Source: Ectocarpus siliculosus (lineage: Eukaryota > Sar > Phaeophyceae > Ectocarpales > Ectocarpaceae). From it: a stretch of 64,000 nt of DNA. The position numbers were made by a program, and so were the translations under genes. The stretch is from assembly GCA_000310025.1 (NCBI GenBank), contig FN649736.1:1699254-1763253 (forward strand), in the 5' to 3' direction. This document shows positions 1-11,797 of the stretch, in pieces. Every line of letters starts with the position of its first letter. The stretch's first letter is position 1. The notes under the pieces are model-generated. The model worked only from the letters and a program-made list of their open reading frames with translations. It searched no databases and was not told the DNA's origin.

Positions 1-499
1 ACTTGCGCAGCTAGCGTTACCACGTCGGGCTACCTCCAAACACCGCTCATTCTCTTGGTTGGCAAGCACGTGGACCCAAGCACTGCTGTACGTTGTACGC
101 TTTTGGTGGATCTGCGTTCGGAAAAATAAATCATCGTCGTGTGATGCGATGCACATTTTTGCACGTGGACACGTAAAAGGTTTTGGTTGAGTTGTTTTAT
201 AGCTGGGTTTCATAGTTGCACCTCTTCTAGAAGGACAACACGAGGCGACGAATGCACCAGCACTCAAGAACGACGCACCCGTATACACACTGCACCTTCC
301 TCCCACCGTACCCTCAACATATGTAACACCCTCATACCTCTCATCCCATCGATTTGAACCCCCGACAAAAACACGAGTCAACGAACAAAAAACAGCTTCA
401 CAATATCAAAACATCACTCGCCGTACAAATAACACAAACCCAAGAAACCAACGCTACCCTGGCGACCTGTCAGCCTGAACACGATCTGCGCTGCAACCG

Positions 500-1065
500 T
501 CAAAGGAAGTCGCTCATGCACGTCTGCTTGGTTTCCCTCGAACCGTAGGCACTCATCCACGCTAGCTTAGCCTTGCGGAGGTGAAAAGACACTTCGGACA
601 TGCGGCACTTCTCGGCAGTATCCTCAAGTTCACCAAAATGATTTGCTACATTCGCGTACGGCGGCGGAGCCGGGGCCGCTGCCGCCGCCGACTGTCCCGA
701 TTGGCGTAGCTCAACCAGGTCGTCGTCCTCGTCGTCAGAGGAAAGATCCATGCCCACCAAATTCTCATCACAGAGGTCCTCTACCATCTCTGTAACGATC
801 GCTTCGGCTACCTCCACGTTGTCCTCTACAGCCTGAAGTCATGCGCTCACGGGGAGGAAAGGCAGTTGTGGCAGATGCGATGCATCTCGGAGGTGCCCTG
901 AGGGTCCACCACACCACAGGTGCCATGGAGGTACTGCCTGCAGACTCCTCTACATTGGTGGTTTGTGAACGCCGGCGGGCCTGGCGTGTGATCGGGGACA
1001 GCCGTGCAGCGACTGCCCGCCACGCAGGGCATGGTGTCTGCAGCTGTGTGGGTGTGTGTGTCCAC
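500..1065 (-). pseudogene. Remnant of a pogo/Tigger-like DNA transposase (C-terminal part)
   Basis: Two minus-strand reading frames lie just inside a transposon end (see 1081-1212). The distal frame (838-500) is open after a TGA at 839-841. It has an acidic stretch (DDEDDD), an alanine/proline stretch, and ends in QTCMSDFL before the stop. That tail fits the PCNA-interacting PIP-box pattern (Q-x-x-M-x-x-F-L), a feature known at the C-terminus of pogo-family transposases. The upstream frame (1065-847) is Cys/His rich (CRGVC, HRICHNC) and could be a zinc-binding segment, but it ends in its own stop and is in a different frame. No DDE catalytic core or CENP-B-like helix-turn-helix is present, so this would be an internally deleted, non-coding copy. 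The family assignment rests on the tail and the adjacent repeats and is inference. Confidence 0.4.
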
Positions 1066-1080
1066 GTGGTTTCCACATTG

Positions 1081-1212
1081 TTCGATTTAAGAGAAAAATC
1101 CCAGCTGCAAAAGGAAATTTCTCTTAAATCGATTGTTATTGGTACACGCCAATTCCTCTCTCTTAAATCCGTATTTCTCTTAAATAAGTTCTCTTAAACC
1201 GTAGCCGCTACT
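1081..1212 (-). repeat. Terminal region of a pogo-like element with repeated TTTAAGAGAA motifs
   Basis: Read on the minus strand, the sequence begins CAGTAGCGGCTACGG next to a TA dinucleotide and carries TTTAAGAGA(A) repeatedly, with another copy in inverted orientation at 1084-1095 (CGATTTAAGAGAAA against TTTCTCTTAAATCG). A CAGT start beside TA and iterated subterminal motifs are typical of Tc1/mariner-pogo termini, where the motifs bind transposase. The matching opposite end is not visible in positions 1-499, so the element is truncated or extends out of the window. Confidence 0.45.
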
Positions 1213-1213
1213 G

Positions 1214-4200
1214 TATTTATTCGTCGTATCTGGCGACCGGCGTCAACGGCAATTTTTTCAACCATGGGACAGGGGCCCCGGTGGATGTTTTGATGGTAGG
1301 GGCACCTGGCCCCCAGTCATTTCCCTGCATATCTCCCCACCGTGAACGACTTTGCCCCTGAAACAAGGCACACGTATTCCCCTGACCCGTGGGGACACGC
1401 CCAAAGAATAATTTCGAGGATCGGATACGATCTCGATTTTTTAGGCCCGCCCAAACGCAAAATAAGCATTTCTACAGCAGCCCATGTACACGTTTCGCCA
1501 CGGCGTTGCCTGCAGCGCATGTATGTGTGTGTCGCCCGTATACATGTCCATCCCCGCACAACGATGCCTATGTTCGATGCGTGTGGCACTCTGTGTCCGC
1601 CCGGCCGTGTGATGCCTGTCCCCCTGCCCGCACCGCGATGCACTGTCATGTGTCACCGCCTGCGATAGTCTATTCATGCACCCCCTCCCCCCCTCCCCGA
1701 GCTCATTTTGAGCCATGCTGTCACAGGTGCAGCGCGAGTCACAAGCGAGAGACGCGAGGAGTACCGGGAACATATTAACCGCAGCTCGCAGGGGGCGTTG
1801 GATTGTGCAGCGTATTGTGCATGTATCGTGCAATTTTTTCATTCATTCGTCCATACAGGATTGGGCCGTACGTTCCATGCAGTGTCTTGTAGAGACGGCT
1901 TACAGGGGGTGGGTGTCGAATCGTGATTTGAATTAGGTCAAGAAAGTGTACAATACGTCCCTATAGCTAAGAATCGTGCTCGATTCGTGTCAAGTATTTT
2001 CAAGTCGTTTTGGACGATTAGTGTATGATTTGAGTTCCATCACGGGCATTCAGACGGGAAAATATATATGGTTCACCAGTCCCCTCCCGATGCCGGTGTT
2101 TGCCATACTTATTGTTTGTCGCGAAAAGAGTTGCACCCTCTCTTTCGCTCGTCCACCGTATGTACAGGAGTAGACAGAATGCGGAATTTTTCGTCGTGTA
2201 CCATCAAAGTACAGATTGGTGTTTTCACTGCTTCACTTGCTTGGTCGAGCATGGTGCGAGAACAACTTCCACTCCCAAGTCGTGTGGCTGCGCCTAGACT
2301 CGAACCCAACTCCAGAAATCATGGAGACGCTACTTACGTACAAAGGTTGTTGTGAAATGAACCACCCGGGCAAACGGCCGCTACTCGTAGCCGTTATATT
2401 TCCCGTCTACCCGCTAGAAGCCGCACTGACGTTTTATCTGGACTCTGCTGCCCAATGTGCACTCCTTCTGGGAAAATTGCGGAATATCTACACCTCTGGC
2501 ACCGTGGCAACCGACGCACTCTCACCCAAGTCATATATGGCACAAACACACGAACATTCCAACGTCAACAGGGTAGCTCCAACAGTGTACTATGAAGAAG
2601 AGATCCCATCTACGTATGCATACACTAGGCAGAAAAATACAAAGAGGGCAGGAGCAAGGGGAAGGACCAAAACGAAGCAAAGCGAACGAGAGAGGCCCCA
2701 CGGATTGAACAGCTCGGATCTGGCATGCATGCGAATGAATCGATTGATCGATTTCATTCGAGAATGTGTATCAACGTATGCAAAATGCCCGTGCTACTAG
2801 TATCGATCCCCGCCTCTCTTATCAAACTGGTTCCGAGTTCAATCCATGCCTCACACTGTGGTGATGTTTCGACTGAACCTCGGGTAGGAGGGCGGGGCAC
2901 AAACTACTTGGTTGGGACGGGGGCCCCGTGGGGGGTCCCAACATCTCGTCGAGAGAAATGGATCCGGTCCGCGAACCCCTCGCTATTCAGGTAAGTGCGG
3001 GCCGCGCATGCGCGTACACCTGCTGTGCCCAACGCTTGGTGGGGGAGATTCTTCACCGGTGCCCACATGATTTGCTGCTGCTACCCAGCTATCGTGGTCG
3101 GGTGGAGGATGCGAAAGAAGGCGAGAAGTGTCTTTTGTCCCGAGGTCTACGTACTTTCAATTTTTCACAATTTCGGGCGACGCACCAGCAGCAGAAATAA
3201 TGAATCGAATCCATCCATCGAACCCAACCTTTATGTAATACTCCTGAAGATCTAAGGCAGGCCATCATGGGATTATTAACCACCGCATGCCTACGTTGTC
3301 GGCTATACACTTGCTTGCTATAGACGATAGACCAGAGGGAGGATGACAATCGACGTGTGTCCGGCCACAAGCAGCAACCTTGTGCACTTTCGTGAGAGGG
3401 GCTGGACCTAGTGGTGCAGCCGGGCCGCGGAAGGAAAGTGTTCCCGGACTACTGTACATGTATCTCTGTATGCATACGTGGATGACCATGTAGCTGTATG
3501 GTGCAGCCCGAGTCGGAAAATGGTCGTTTGCTTGACGTCCGTCCCGGACCTCATTGCCTATTTTTTTTCAATTTTTCCCCTGGAAGCTGGCATGCAAAAT
3601 GTGAAGTTGTTCCGCATCGACATGGAAGAATATGCATAATGTATATGCATGCATATTAGTGAAGGTGTGCGCATCATCGGATTTTTTTTTCCGTAAATGA
3701 TCCCACACCCCCGCACATGCCCACGCCCGACCCGCCATCCATCCGCCTTCCCCACACCAGCGTCAGCAGGCAACAGAGGCGAAAATGACGAGGACGAAGC
3801 CATCCTCCGGGAGGTTACGACGCGGGAAGCGCCTTCCCTGTGGCCATCTATTGCTGTAGCATGGCTTGGCTCTTCGGAGTAAAAGACCGTCCGTCATTGC
3901 CAACGGGTGAGCTACAGCAGTAGTCTCTAACATGCATATTCGACGAGAACAAATAATTTGGACACCTGTTCGTTGTTCGTTCGTATTGCAAATACTGCTG
4001 AGTATTGGTGCGAAGAATATTTTTAGGTTCTGGTTCCTCTTGCTTGACGTCGAGCGGGCAACTACTGCCGCGCTTGCAGCCGGCGCCTTGTGGGTGCCCC
4101 GAGCAAAGAATATGGCAGTCTCGCGGGGCACACCATCAGCTCATGGAAGAAGCTTATTCTGCAGTACTTCGGAAACAATTGCATTAGCTTTGCTCCTTTC

Positions 4201-5984
4201 TCACGCGAACGTCACAACGGCGACAACAACAGCAGACACGGCGGTTGTCATCACATTCACTTTCTGTAGTCTCGCTTTGACTGAACCACAAGCAAGCGTA
4301 CACAAGCAGGCCACGCTGCGGCGCCGATCCACCTGTCTTTTTCAGTGCTCCATTATCTCTCTCGGACTTGCTGTGTCTGAACCTGAACGTACATGCTTCC
4401 AAACTGTTTTCATCACGGTGCCGCCAAAGGTGCCGAAGGTAGAGTACTGCTGTAGATAGGGGTTGAACCCGGTGTGGGTGTTTGAAGCACTACTACTGTA
4501 GCTGAAGTTGGTTCCCACAACAGTCACACCCGAGTGAATCGTCCGGCAGGGTGCCGGTGTGTCAGACACGACTTGGAGCAGGATACACCCACCATACCTG
4601 TTGCATAGTGCGTGCTGCGTCGTAGGAACCGATCTACCATCGTTGTAAACCCTGAGACGAATTATCGGACGGCGAGCTGCGCTAGCCTCCAGGAAAGTGT
4701 GCTTCAACGTTGTAGGCTTCAATGTCTGTCTGCATTTATTCATCACTTCAATGTCTGTTTTCATTAAGTCATTGTTCTTCTACGTATCGACCTCTCTCAT
4801 GCCGGGCATACATGCAGAAATGATGTGTGACAGCCGCATCGATCGGTCATAGGACGATTGACCGACTGTGACGGCCAAGACCCGGAAAACGAGTGAACCA
4901 GCGCCAAAATAAACGTTCATGATTTTTCGCGTTGCTTTCCAGTGTTTTGATACCTATTTGTGTTGACTACGCGCTTTCACGGGCGGGTGCACGTATATTT
5001 GTCCATACGGCACGCATGATGTTGCACATGTGCTAATCAACGAGTGAAAATCCATCGACCTGGAGTTAACCTGTTACAAGTGGGTGAGCGACATACAATG
5101 CTCTCATCATCATAGGACCAACCTGTACAAAGTTATGCCGTACAGAAGGCATGCAATAAATGTGAGTCTCACCTCCTCACGCAAGCTCGCGCGCACGCAC
5201 ACCAGGCTGTCGAACGAACGAGAAAGGGGAGAAGTGAACGAAAACAATTGGCCACTAAAACCCGAGTGTATCATAAGGCGCGTGTACCGTCGGTAGTCCT
5301 GTTACGGCGAACGTGCGCAATCCGGCATTTCCAGTCAGGTGTTTTCGAAAAAGTTCAAAAGCTCTTCGAAAATGTTTCGGGAGCAGCGGGATGATATTCT
5401 GGTGCGAGAACAACTACATACTGTAGCCCCGACAGCGGACACATGTTGACAAAGATCGTTCCACTTTTCGGTTGACCGTTTTCTTGGCACTCACTTCTCT
5501 TTCTTTTTCATATCGCCCGACAGCCTGGTGTGTGTGGTTGTAGATATGCGACAACGCCATAACAGGAATCCCCCCTTCCCAGAGAACCCATTTTTTCCAA
5601 GGCATTTCAATGACGATGCTTGCTGCAGCCCCGTCCATATCGGCAGCGGTAGCGGCGATGGCGGTGGCAAACTGCCGGGCAAAATTTTGTTTGGCTTTCA
5701 CATGTAGTCTGCTCCGTTTTCTTGCTCTCTCGTCGTCTGTGTCCCCGGGCTCCATCCCGCTGCTCTTTGTGCCTTTCGACAACGGGATTGGGTGCGGCAA
5801 ACAACACAAATCGCAAGTTGTCGTGCTAGATACCGCATCCTCTTGTGCGAACTCAAACCTCGCATAGACTACTGTCTGCGTGAATATCATCTACATAGAT
5901 AGACAATACATCCATGCGCGTGCATCTGAAGTCTACACACGGGGGAGAGAGAGTGATTCCGGCACATCATATTATTGTCTCACA
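1214..5984. other. No confidently identified gene
   Basis: Many short overlapping frames exist on both strands and none has a recognisable domain. The longest is 2216-2800 (+, 194 codons), rich in charged residues toward its end. Another is 5414-5890 (-), whose central part (from a Met in a MEPGDTDDERARKRSR context) is charged and looks slightly more protein-like. Frame 4342-4764 (-) contains HSGVTVVGTNF, which vaguely recalls an IPT/TIG strand. None is supported by splice context strong enough to call. Confidence 0.4.
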
Positions 5985-6460
5985 TTTGAAGACGTAGTGA
6001 ACTCTCCCTCCACAGCAGCGACGCAGCCGGCCGCGCGCACCCGCCCCTCTTCGTTGCGAGAAGCATTGAGGCCCCCGGGTGGGGGAACATCTCTGCTCCC
6101 ACTTATCTCTGCTCCCTCTCCCACGGCGAGCAGGACTTTTCGGCGCAGAGGCCTGCTTGCTACTGATATGAAAGCCAACTCCGGTCCGGCCAGCTGTGAA
6201 ACGTCGTCCGTCGCCTGTCCCAAGCTCGAGTTTAACACGGCAAGCGGAAACGACAAACGTGACCGGGAGCTGGCTTGCTTTTTAGCAGCAAGTAGGCCTC
6301 CGCCTCCACCGATCCTGCCCGCCGCGAACGGTATGGGAGCCGAGGTTGCCCGCCCTGGGCGGCCATGCTGCTCGCCGACAAGAGGAGTGGGTGCCGCGGG
6401 GCCGGCTTCGTCGCTTCTGTGGAGGGCGAACTCACCGCGTCGTCGTTTGCAGCAATCATT
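5985..6460. repeat. Near-palindromic foldback (inverted-repeat) element of about 470 bp
   Basis: The left arm (about 5990-6195) reads GTGAACTCTCCCTCCACAGC and the reverse complement of the right arm (about 6255-6455) reads GTGAGTTCGCCCTCCACAGA. Similarity continues toward the centre near 6220, including AGCCGGCC, GCGAGCAGGA against GCGGGCAGGA, and GAGGCCTGCTTGCT against GAGGCCTACTTGCT. Frames on both strands here (5880-6773 +, 5972-6463 -) are explained by the palindrome and its GC content rather than by genes. The two arms differ at many sites, so the element is old. No clean target duplication was found. Confidence 0.55.
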
Positions 6461-7767
6461 CATTCTCCCCGCTTGTTGTGCGAGTTGTTTCTTCTCTTTT
6501 CAATTCAGATACAGTGCGTATGCACAGATGTCCTCATACGTTTCATATTTTTTCCGTGTACGACCCCTATCGCAAGTTCTTGAATGTCCTTGCCAACAAT
6601 TCCTGCGGAGTCCAACAACGACGGGGAGTTCGTATTACAGTCTGAAATTCGTTCCGGGGACAAGGCTCTTGGGTGTACAGCGTGCAAATTTATGGCCCTT
6701 CTCCGACGCAAAACTTGAGCAGCCCTGTACTGCCCGACATCCATGCGGCCCTGAACGATTAATCCGTGAATGAGTATTTTGATGGATGGGCGAGTTACAA
6801 CTCCCACCGACATCAGCGAAGCTTTCGCCCTGTACTCCACGAAGGTCCTGGGGAAGGCACCTGGGAAGTCTAATGACGAGGAGAACGGCATTCATTTGAA
6901 AGAAGAAGGGGCGCAGGGTGCATGGACAGCGAAAACATAAGGATTGTCAATGCACTTCATATTTATAGTCTACATGCCCTTTCGTCCGTCCTTTTCTCGC
7001 CTGTCGCTCCCCTTTTCACTTTACTTCCCACGATCATCCCAGGGCCCTTCCTGGACGACACGGCGGGAGTTCGGCTGGAGGTAATAGTTTGTTCCACAAC
7101 GCCCATTTTCTACACGCTTTTTATGGGTCGTTGGGCACGGCGTAGACATCGGAAGAGAGCTTTCACACGCGAGCAGAGCGAACAATTATCGTACCTGAGA
7201 TTGTTTGCATTCACATATTGCACCCCCCGGCACGGGGATCGAACTTTTGGCGATAGATTGGAGAGTAATAGCAAGAGAATTTGACCCCTCCGCGTTCGGC
7301 AGTACCGTTGACCGTCCACAAAAACACATCGGTTTCGTTGTCTGGCGCATGTACTGACAGCAGAATATTTGAAACTTGAAGTTAGAATTTCCGAGTATTA
7401 GTGTCACCAGAAAAAAAATAGACGAGGTTGAGGGAACGTACAGTACTATCACGGGCAGGGTATTCAGTTGCGGGCAGTTATATACCGGTATGACTGTGCT
7501 GCACGTGTCTGTTATGCCGGTGGAATCAGACGAGAGGCCCAGAAACCAGTATCAGCCACAGCTTGAGACTCCGAACGATGCCTGAAGGAACCAAACCTCT
7601 CACCAGGGAATAAACACCTGTAGTGTATTTCCTCGCCTTCTTTTCGCGCCCGCGAAGAACATGAACATCGACACAAAATGCATACTGGCACACACACACA
7701 ATAATTTCGTTGTTGTTGCTACGTCTGTAACATCGTTTGCTCCACTACAATATTCCTCATTTTGCAG
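6461..7767. other. No gene recognised
   Basis: Only short shadow frames are present. Frames 6505-6891 (-) and 6922-7284 (+) show no domain and no paired splice signals. Nothing else is seen. Confidence 0.4.
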
Positions 7768-7951
7768 GACAAGAAGCGCTTTGGGAGGAAGCTGGCGAAG
7801 GCGATGAAGAGCTCCCCTCTGGTGACGTCGAGGCTGTCCGCGAGCTGGTAGAGGAGGCCACCACGAAGGGCTTCCGCTCCGCCACCATCGACGAGGCAGC
7901 GAACGATGTCGCCAAACAGGACCAGCAAAAGAAGGTCTTCGCCTTCTTTCG
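7768..7951 (+). CDS. Possible internal exon, product unknown
   Basis: An open stretch is bounded by a good acceptor (pyrimidine-rich, ending TTTTGCAG) and a good donor (CG|GTGAGA). In the one frame open throughout, it encodes an acidic, helix-prone peptide of about 61 residues (QEALWEEAGEGDEELPSGD at its start, QQKKVFAFF at its end). No family is recognised. It is on the same strand as the UBR-type exons at 15660-16534 and could belong to that large gene, since brown-algal-type genes have long introns, but nothing in the peptide proves this. The complementary frame (7719-8015 -) is also open, so strand is not certain. Confidence 0.25.
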
Positions 7952-8371
7952 GTGAGAAATGTGTGCAGGCGCTGTTCATATTGTGATGTTTATGTTGCCT
8001 TTGCCATGATGGCATGTGGTGTGAGGCCCGGTAGTCAGTTATCCCCCCGAAAAGTGGTGGGCAATGAATACCATTCGCCAGTCTTTCAAGTGCTTTTTGC
8101 GTGCTGGGGGCTTTCGGTGAAGGGCTGTTTCATAGGCGGGTTTTCCCAAGATGCCTTCACTCCGTTTTTTTTTTTTTTTCCGTGTAGCGCCCCCCCCCCC
8201 GCCCCCCGCCCACAAGTCTTCAGCATGGCTTGTGTGCGGTAAACGCTTCCCGAAAACGTTCAACAATGGCGGGGTGTCCGTAATCCGACGTGAGATGGCG
8301 CCACGGGCCATTCCTGTGTGTTCAGGTCTGGATTCTCACACGTACGCCTGGAAAACTATAGGTTCTTACAT

Positions 8372-8782
8372 GTAGCGTCATGCAATCTCCCACACTACCG
8401 GCAGTTTTGCGAAACCCCCCACGGAGCAGCTCATGGGCAGCCCATGAACTGCCCGCTAATTGCCCATCGTGGGCATTTCAACCTAGAACTCGCCAACGGC
8501 ACATCAACCTAGAACTTAGCGACACCTAGCACGTATCGTGTGGGCTTGGGGTTAGGGTTAGAATATAAGCGGTAATAATGCCCTTCCCAAAGCATAAGAT
8601 CTATGGTTTAGGAGAACACTGGCCCCGGTTGAACGACACTCATTCGCCGCCTATGGGCTGCCCACAGGCCACCCATGGGCTTGCCCGTGGACCTTCCTCA
8701 TGGGCTTCCTGTGGGCATGTCCATGAGCATGCCCATAGGAGGCTTAGCAAAACCGTAGAAAGTGCGGGAGATCCGTAGCGTC
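8372..8782. mobile_element. Non-autonomous (MITE-like) element with 8-bp target-site duplication
   Basis: The octamer GTAGCGTC occurs in direct orientation at 8372-8379 and 8775-8782. Between them, the left end (ATCTCCCACACT...GTTTTGCGAAACC) is matched by the reverse complement of the right end (ATCTCCCGCACT...GTTTTGCTAAGCC), giving imperfect terminal inverted repeats of about 50 bp. The interior is built from many short CATGGGC/GCCCATG words in both orientations and holds a short GGGTTAGGGTTAG tract near 8550. An 8-bp duplication is typical of hAT-superfamily transposition. There is no coding capacity. The terminal repeats are offset by a few bases at the extreme ends. Confidence 0.6.
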
Positions 8783-9323
8783 TCACACCATTTGTCGGTT
8801 CTTTCTTGCACGCATCCCGTTTCCCGTTTCACATCATTGGGCAGGAGCCTTCCCTGTGCCGTCGTCGACCACGTCACGAGCACTTCGCTGGATATTGCGG
8901 AACGTTCTACAGTACAGCACCTCGCCCATCATATGCTACATTGATGCATTGGAAAATATTATTACGATCTATCATCGATGCATGTGCATACTAATATTTT
9001 TGTTGTCTTCACGTCAAATCAGCGAATCACATCGATGAATTGATATACATAACAGACTTCGAGGGAATACTGTTGACAAGAGCACTGACACACGTGTCCT
9101 CCAGTTCTCTACAACACCTCGAGTTTTTACTTTTTTTGGTCTTGGAGAGTGCACGTGTTATCTAGAGCCGAGTGGTGGTTGTCTACATTGATCCGATGAG
9201 TCCCGATACATACCGTGGGTGCAGAGAGGCGCGCAGCCCGCGCTGTAAGCTCGTATGCTGTAGGGTGAGGGAGAGAGGTATGTTGACCATGTTACTTGAG
9301 CTTCCGCCGTAGGCGCCGCGGCG

Positions 9324-9660
9324 ATGAATGTCCGCGCCGTCGCCGGTGCCGGTGCCGGTGCCGCTGCCGCTGCCGCTGACGCTGCCGCTGCGGCTGCCGC
9401 TGCGCTCCCCGCGGGGGTGGCGTGGGGTGGCGACGACGTCGTTGGAGCGGTGGCAGGGGGTATGATGGAGGACTCGGATGATGACAGTGACGACGGGCAG
9501 ACGCTCGAGGACGTGGAGGATGCTGGCAACAATGACGCAAGCGCTGGGGGTGGGGGAGGGGGTGGTTTCGGGATGTGGTTTGGAGGGAGGCGCGGGGCAG
9601 GGGTCACCACCTTGTGGACGGGTTGTACGGGCTACGGGAGTACGTTCACGTACACCGCGC
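9324..9660 (+). repeat. Low-complexity GC-rich tract (hexamer repeats) in an open frame
   Basis: The tract is built on GGTGCC/GCTGCC hexamers at about 9340-9400. In the + frame it encodes Ala/Gly runs followed by an acidic patch (MMEDSDDDSDDG) and poly-Gly, and the - frame encodes Pro/Ser/Ala runs. The + frame is open from 9324 to 9989. It could be a disordered linker exon, but no splice pair or homology anchors it. Treat it as a repeat with possible coding use. Confidence 0.4.
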
Positions 9661-10051
9661 CCGCGCGCGCAGAAAGTAGGGGTGGGCTGATGGGAGTACG
9701 CCGCTGTCGCCAAAGGACTACTTGGAAACCCAAGGGCGCACAAAAAAACAATCCTGCACACCCCGAACCCCCCCCTCCCCCCCCGTCGAGGGGTGCCAAA
9801 AATGGTTTTTGTTTTCGTGGTACATTGGTGCACGGGCTTTCTTGGCTTTCCCTCTCCATTGCGTGTGCTGGCGTGTGCAGGCGTAGTTTGATAACTAAGC
9901 TTGAGCTAATTAATGGTATGTACATCCGGCGCCTCCGGCGCTGGAAGAAGCAGATTGCTCCTTCATATCATAGGTGTGTGATGGGCTAGGGACACACTGA
10001 TCGATAATTCGGGAGGCCGTCGATCAAGGACGTCGAGACCTGCCACCGTAG

Positions 10052-11797
10052 GGCAGCATCGCCCCTCCCGCTCCCCCACCACCGCAAGATACGAGTTTAG
10101 CGGGCCATGGGAGCGGGGGGGGCGCAGGAGCTGGAGGGCCGGGGGGCCTGCACATGTTCGCAGCAATGTTCGCCACCCGCGAGGACGTGGAAGCCACTCT
10201 TCGTGCCAAGCGCCCTCCTGACAAGACGCCGGACCTCCCTCACTGCCTCGCCAGCGACCTCCGAGTGCCGAAAACGTTCAAGGAGGCCATGCGGTCTCAA
10301 CATTCAGAGTTGTGGGATGATGCAGTCGGTCGGGAGTTTTTCGGTCTGTTGGATGCAGGTACTTTTAGTCCGGTGTAGCAACCAGTAGAAAACTTCATCA
10401 ACGCCAAGTGGGTATTCAACTGTAAGGCAGACGAGTACGGATGGCCGACGAAATTCAAGGCAAGACTTGTAGCGCGGGGGGACATGCAGAGGGCTTCGAT
10501 TGATTTTGGAGAATTGTTTGCACCCACCGTACCCGTGTCTAGTGTGCGTTTGTTGGCAGCTTTGGCATGTGAGCAGAACCTTGACTTGTGTCATTTCGAT
10601 ATTCAGCAGGCATTTCTGCAGTCTGAGCTTGAAGATGATGTTTTCATGCGTCTCCCGCAAGGTTGTGGTAGGTTATCTGGACTGATCGTGAAGCTATGCA
10701 AGAGTCTGTACGGTTTGAAGCAGGCGTCACGACAATGGCATGCGCACCTGACGAGGTGTTTGTTACTTTTAGGATTTGTGCAATGTTTGGCGGATGCATG
10801 TGTTTTTCGATTTATGGAGGATGGATGTGTGATCATGATCATCGTGGTCCACGTGGATGACATTTTTGCCGTAGGGAAGAAGGAGAGATGTGACAAGTTT
10901 GGCAGAGACCTCAACGAGATGGTCCCCGTGAAGAACCTTGGGGAGTTGAGGTGGTACTCCGCGTGCTTTTACCAGAGAAATCTAGATAGAGGCCTTTTGA
11001 GGATCTCGCAGCAAAGGTTTGCAGAAGAGTTGACTGCAGAGTACGGCGTTGAGTGGGGGAAGAGTGTGCCCTTGCCTGTGAGCATGAAGCTCACCGACTT
11101 TGACGAGAACGAAGCGTGTGCTGATGTCCCTTTTCGCGAGTTGGTAGGATCCCTGATGTGGTTGGCCACTCAAACCAGGTCGGACATCGCGAATGCAGTA
11201 CGAGCAGTAGCGCGGTATTGCGCGTCTCCCAAGATGGTGCACTGGAAGGCAGCACTCGGTATTTTAGGGTACGTGCGTAGGACGAGTTGGATGGGGATTA
11301 CATTTGAGAGGGGTGTGGTGACTGGCATGAGCATGCAGGTGTTTGTGGATGCTGACTATGCAAGCAAGGCAGCAGACCGTAGGTCGGTCTCAGGAGGACT
11401 AGTGATGTGTGGGGGTGGGTGTGTGACTTGGTTTTCGAGGACGCAGAAGTGCGTTACGCTTTCCACAACGGAAGCAGAGTATGTGGCAATTGCCGACGTC
11501 TTGAAGGAAGTGCTTTTCTTGAGGCAGGTGTGGCGTTTTATGTTGCCAGATGCAGGTATGCCGTGCTTTCAGGTCTTCGAGGATAATCAGGGAGCGATTC
11601 AGATTGCGCACAACCCGATCACGAACTCAAACTCGAAGCACATTGATGTACGGCATCACTTTATCAGGGAACTGGTAGAGAGGAAGGGGATTTCGATTAC
11701 TCATGTGGCGTCGGAGTTTCAGCATGCAGATTTCTTGACGAAGGCTATCAGCAAGGAATCTTTTGCGTTGCACAGGGACTTTGTGATGAATTTGTAG
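10052..11797 (+). pseudogene. Ty1/copia retrotransposon pol fragment (reverse transcriptase and RNase H)
   Basis: One frame runs from 10052 to 11797, interrupted by a single in-frame TAG at 10376-10378. Motifs in order are the copia RT start (AKWVFNCK, then KARLVARGDMQ), FAPTVPVSSVR, DIQQAFLQSEL, GLKQASRQW, and the active-site VHVDD. The connection follows (GSLMWLATQTRSDIA), then copia RNase H (FVDADYAS, STTEAEYVAI, EDNQGAI, KHIDVRHHF). Upstream is a Gly/Pro-rich linker, then a stop (TAG 10049-10051). No integrase, protease or gag is visible, so the copy is 5'-truncated. The stop lies between the N-terminal part and the KWVF motif and looks like a single nonsense change. The 3' end of the frame matches the usual copia terminus. 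Confidence 0.92.

Noticed and set aside
4342-4764. Possible IPT/TIG-domain exon
   Set aside because: Only one short segment (GVTVVGTNF) resembles the fold; no second motif or reliable splice sites.
9183-9833. Minus-strand 216-codon frame opposite the hexamer repeat
   Set aside because: Low-complexity product of the GGTGCC/GCTGCC array with no conserved content.
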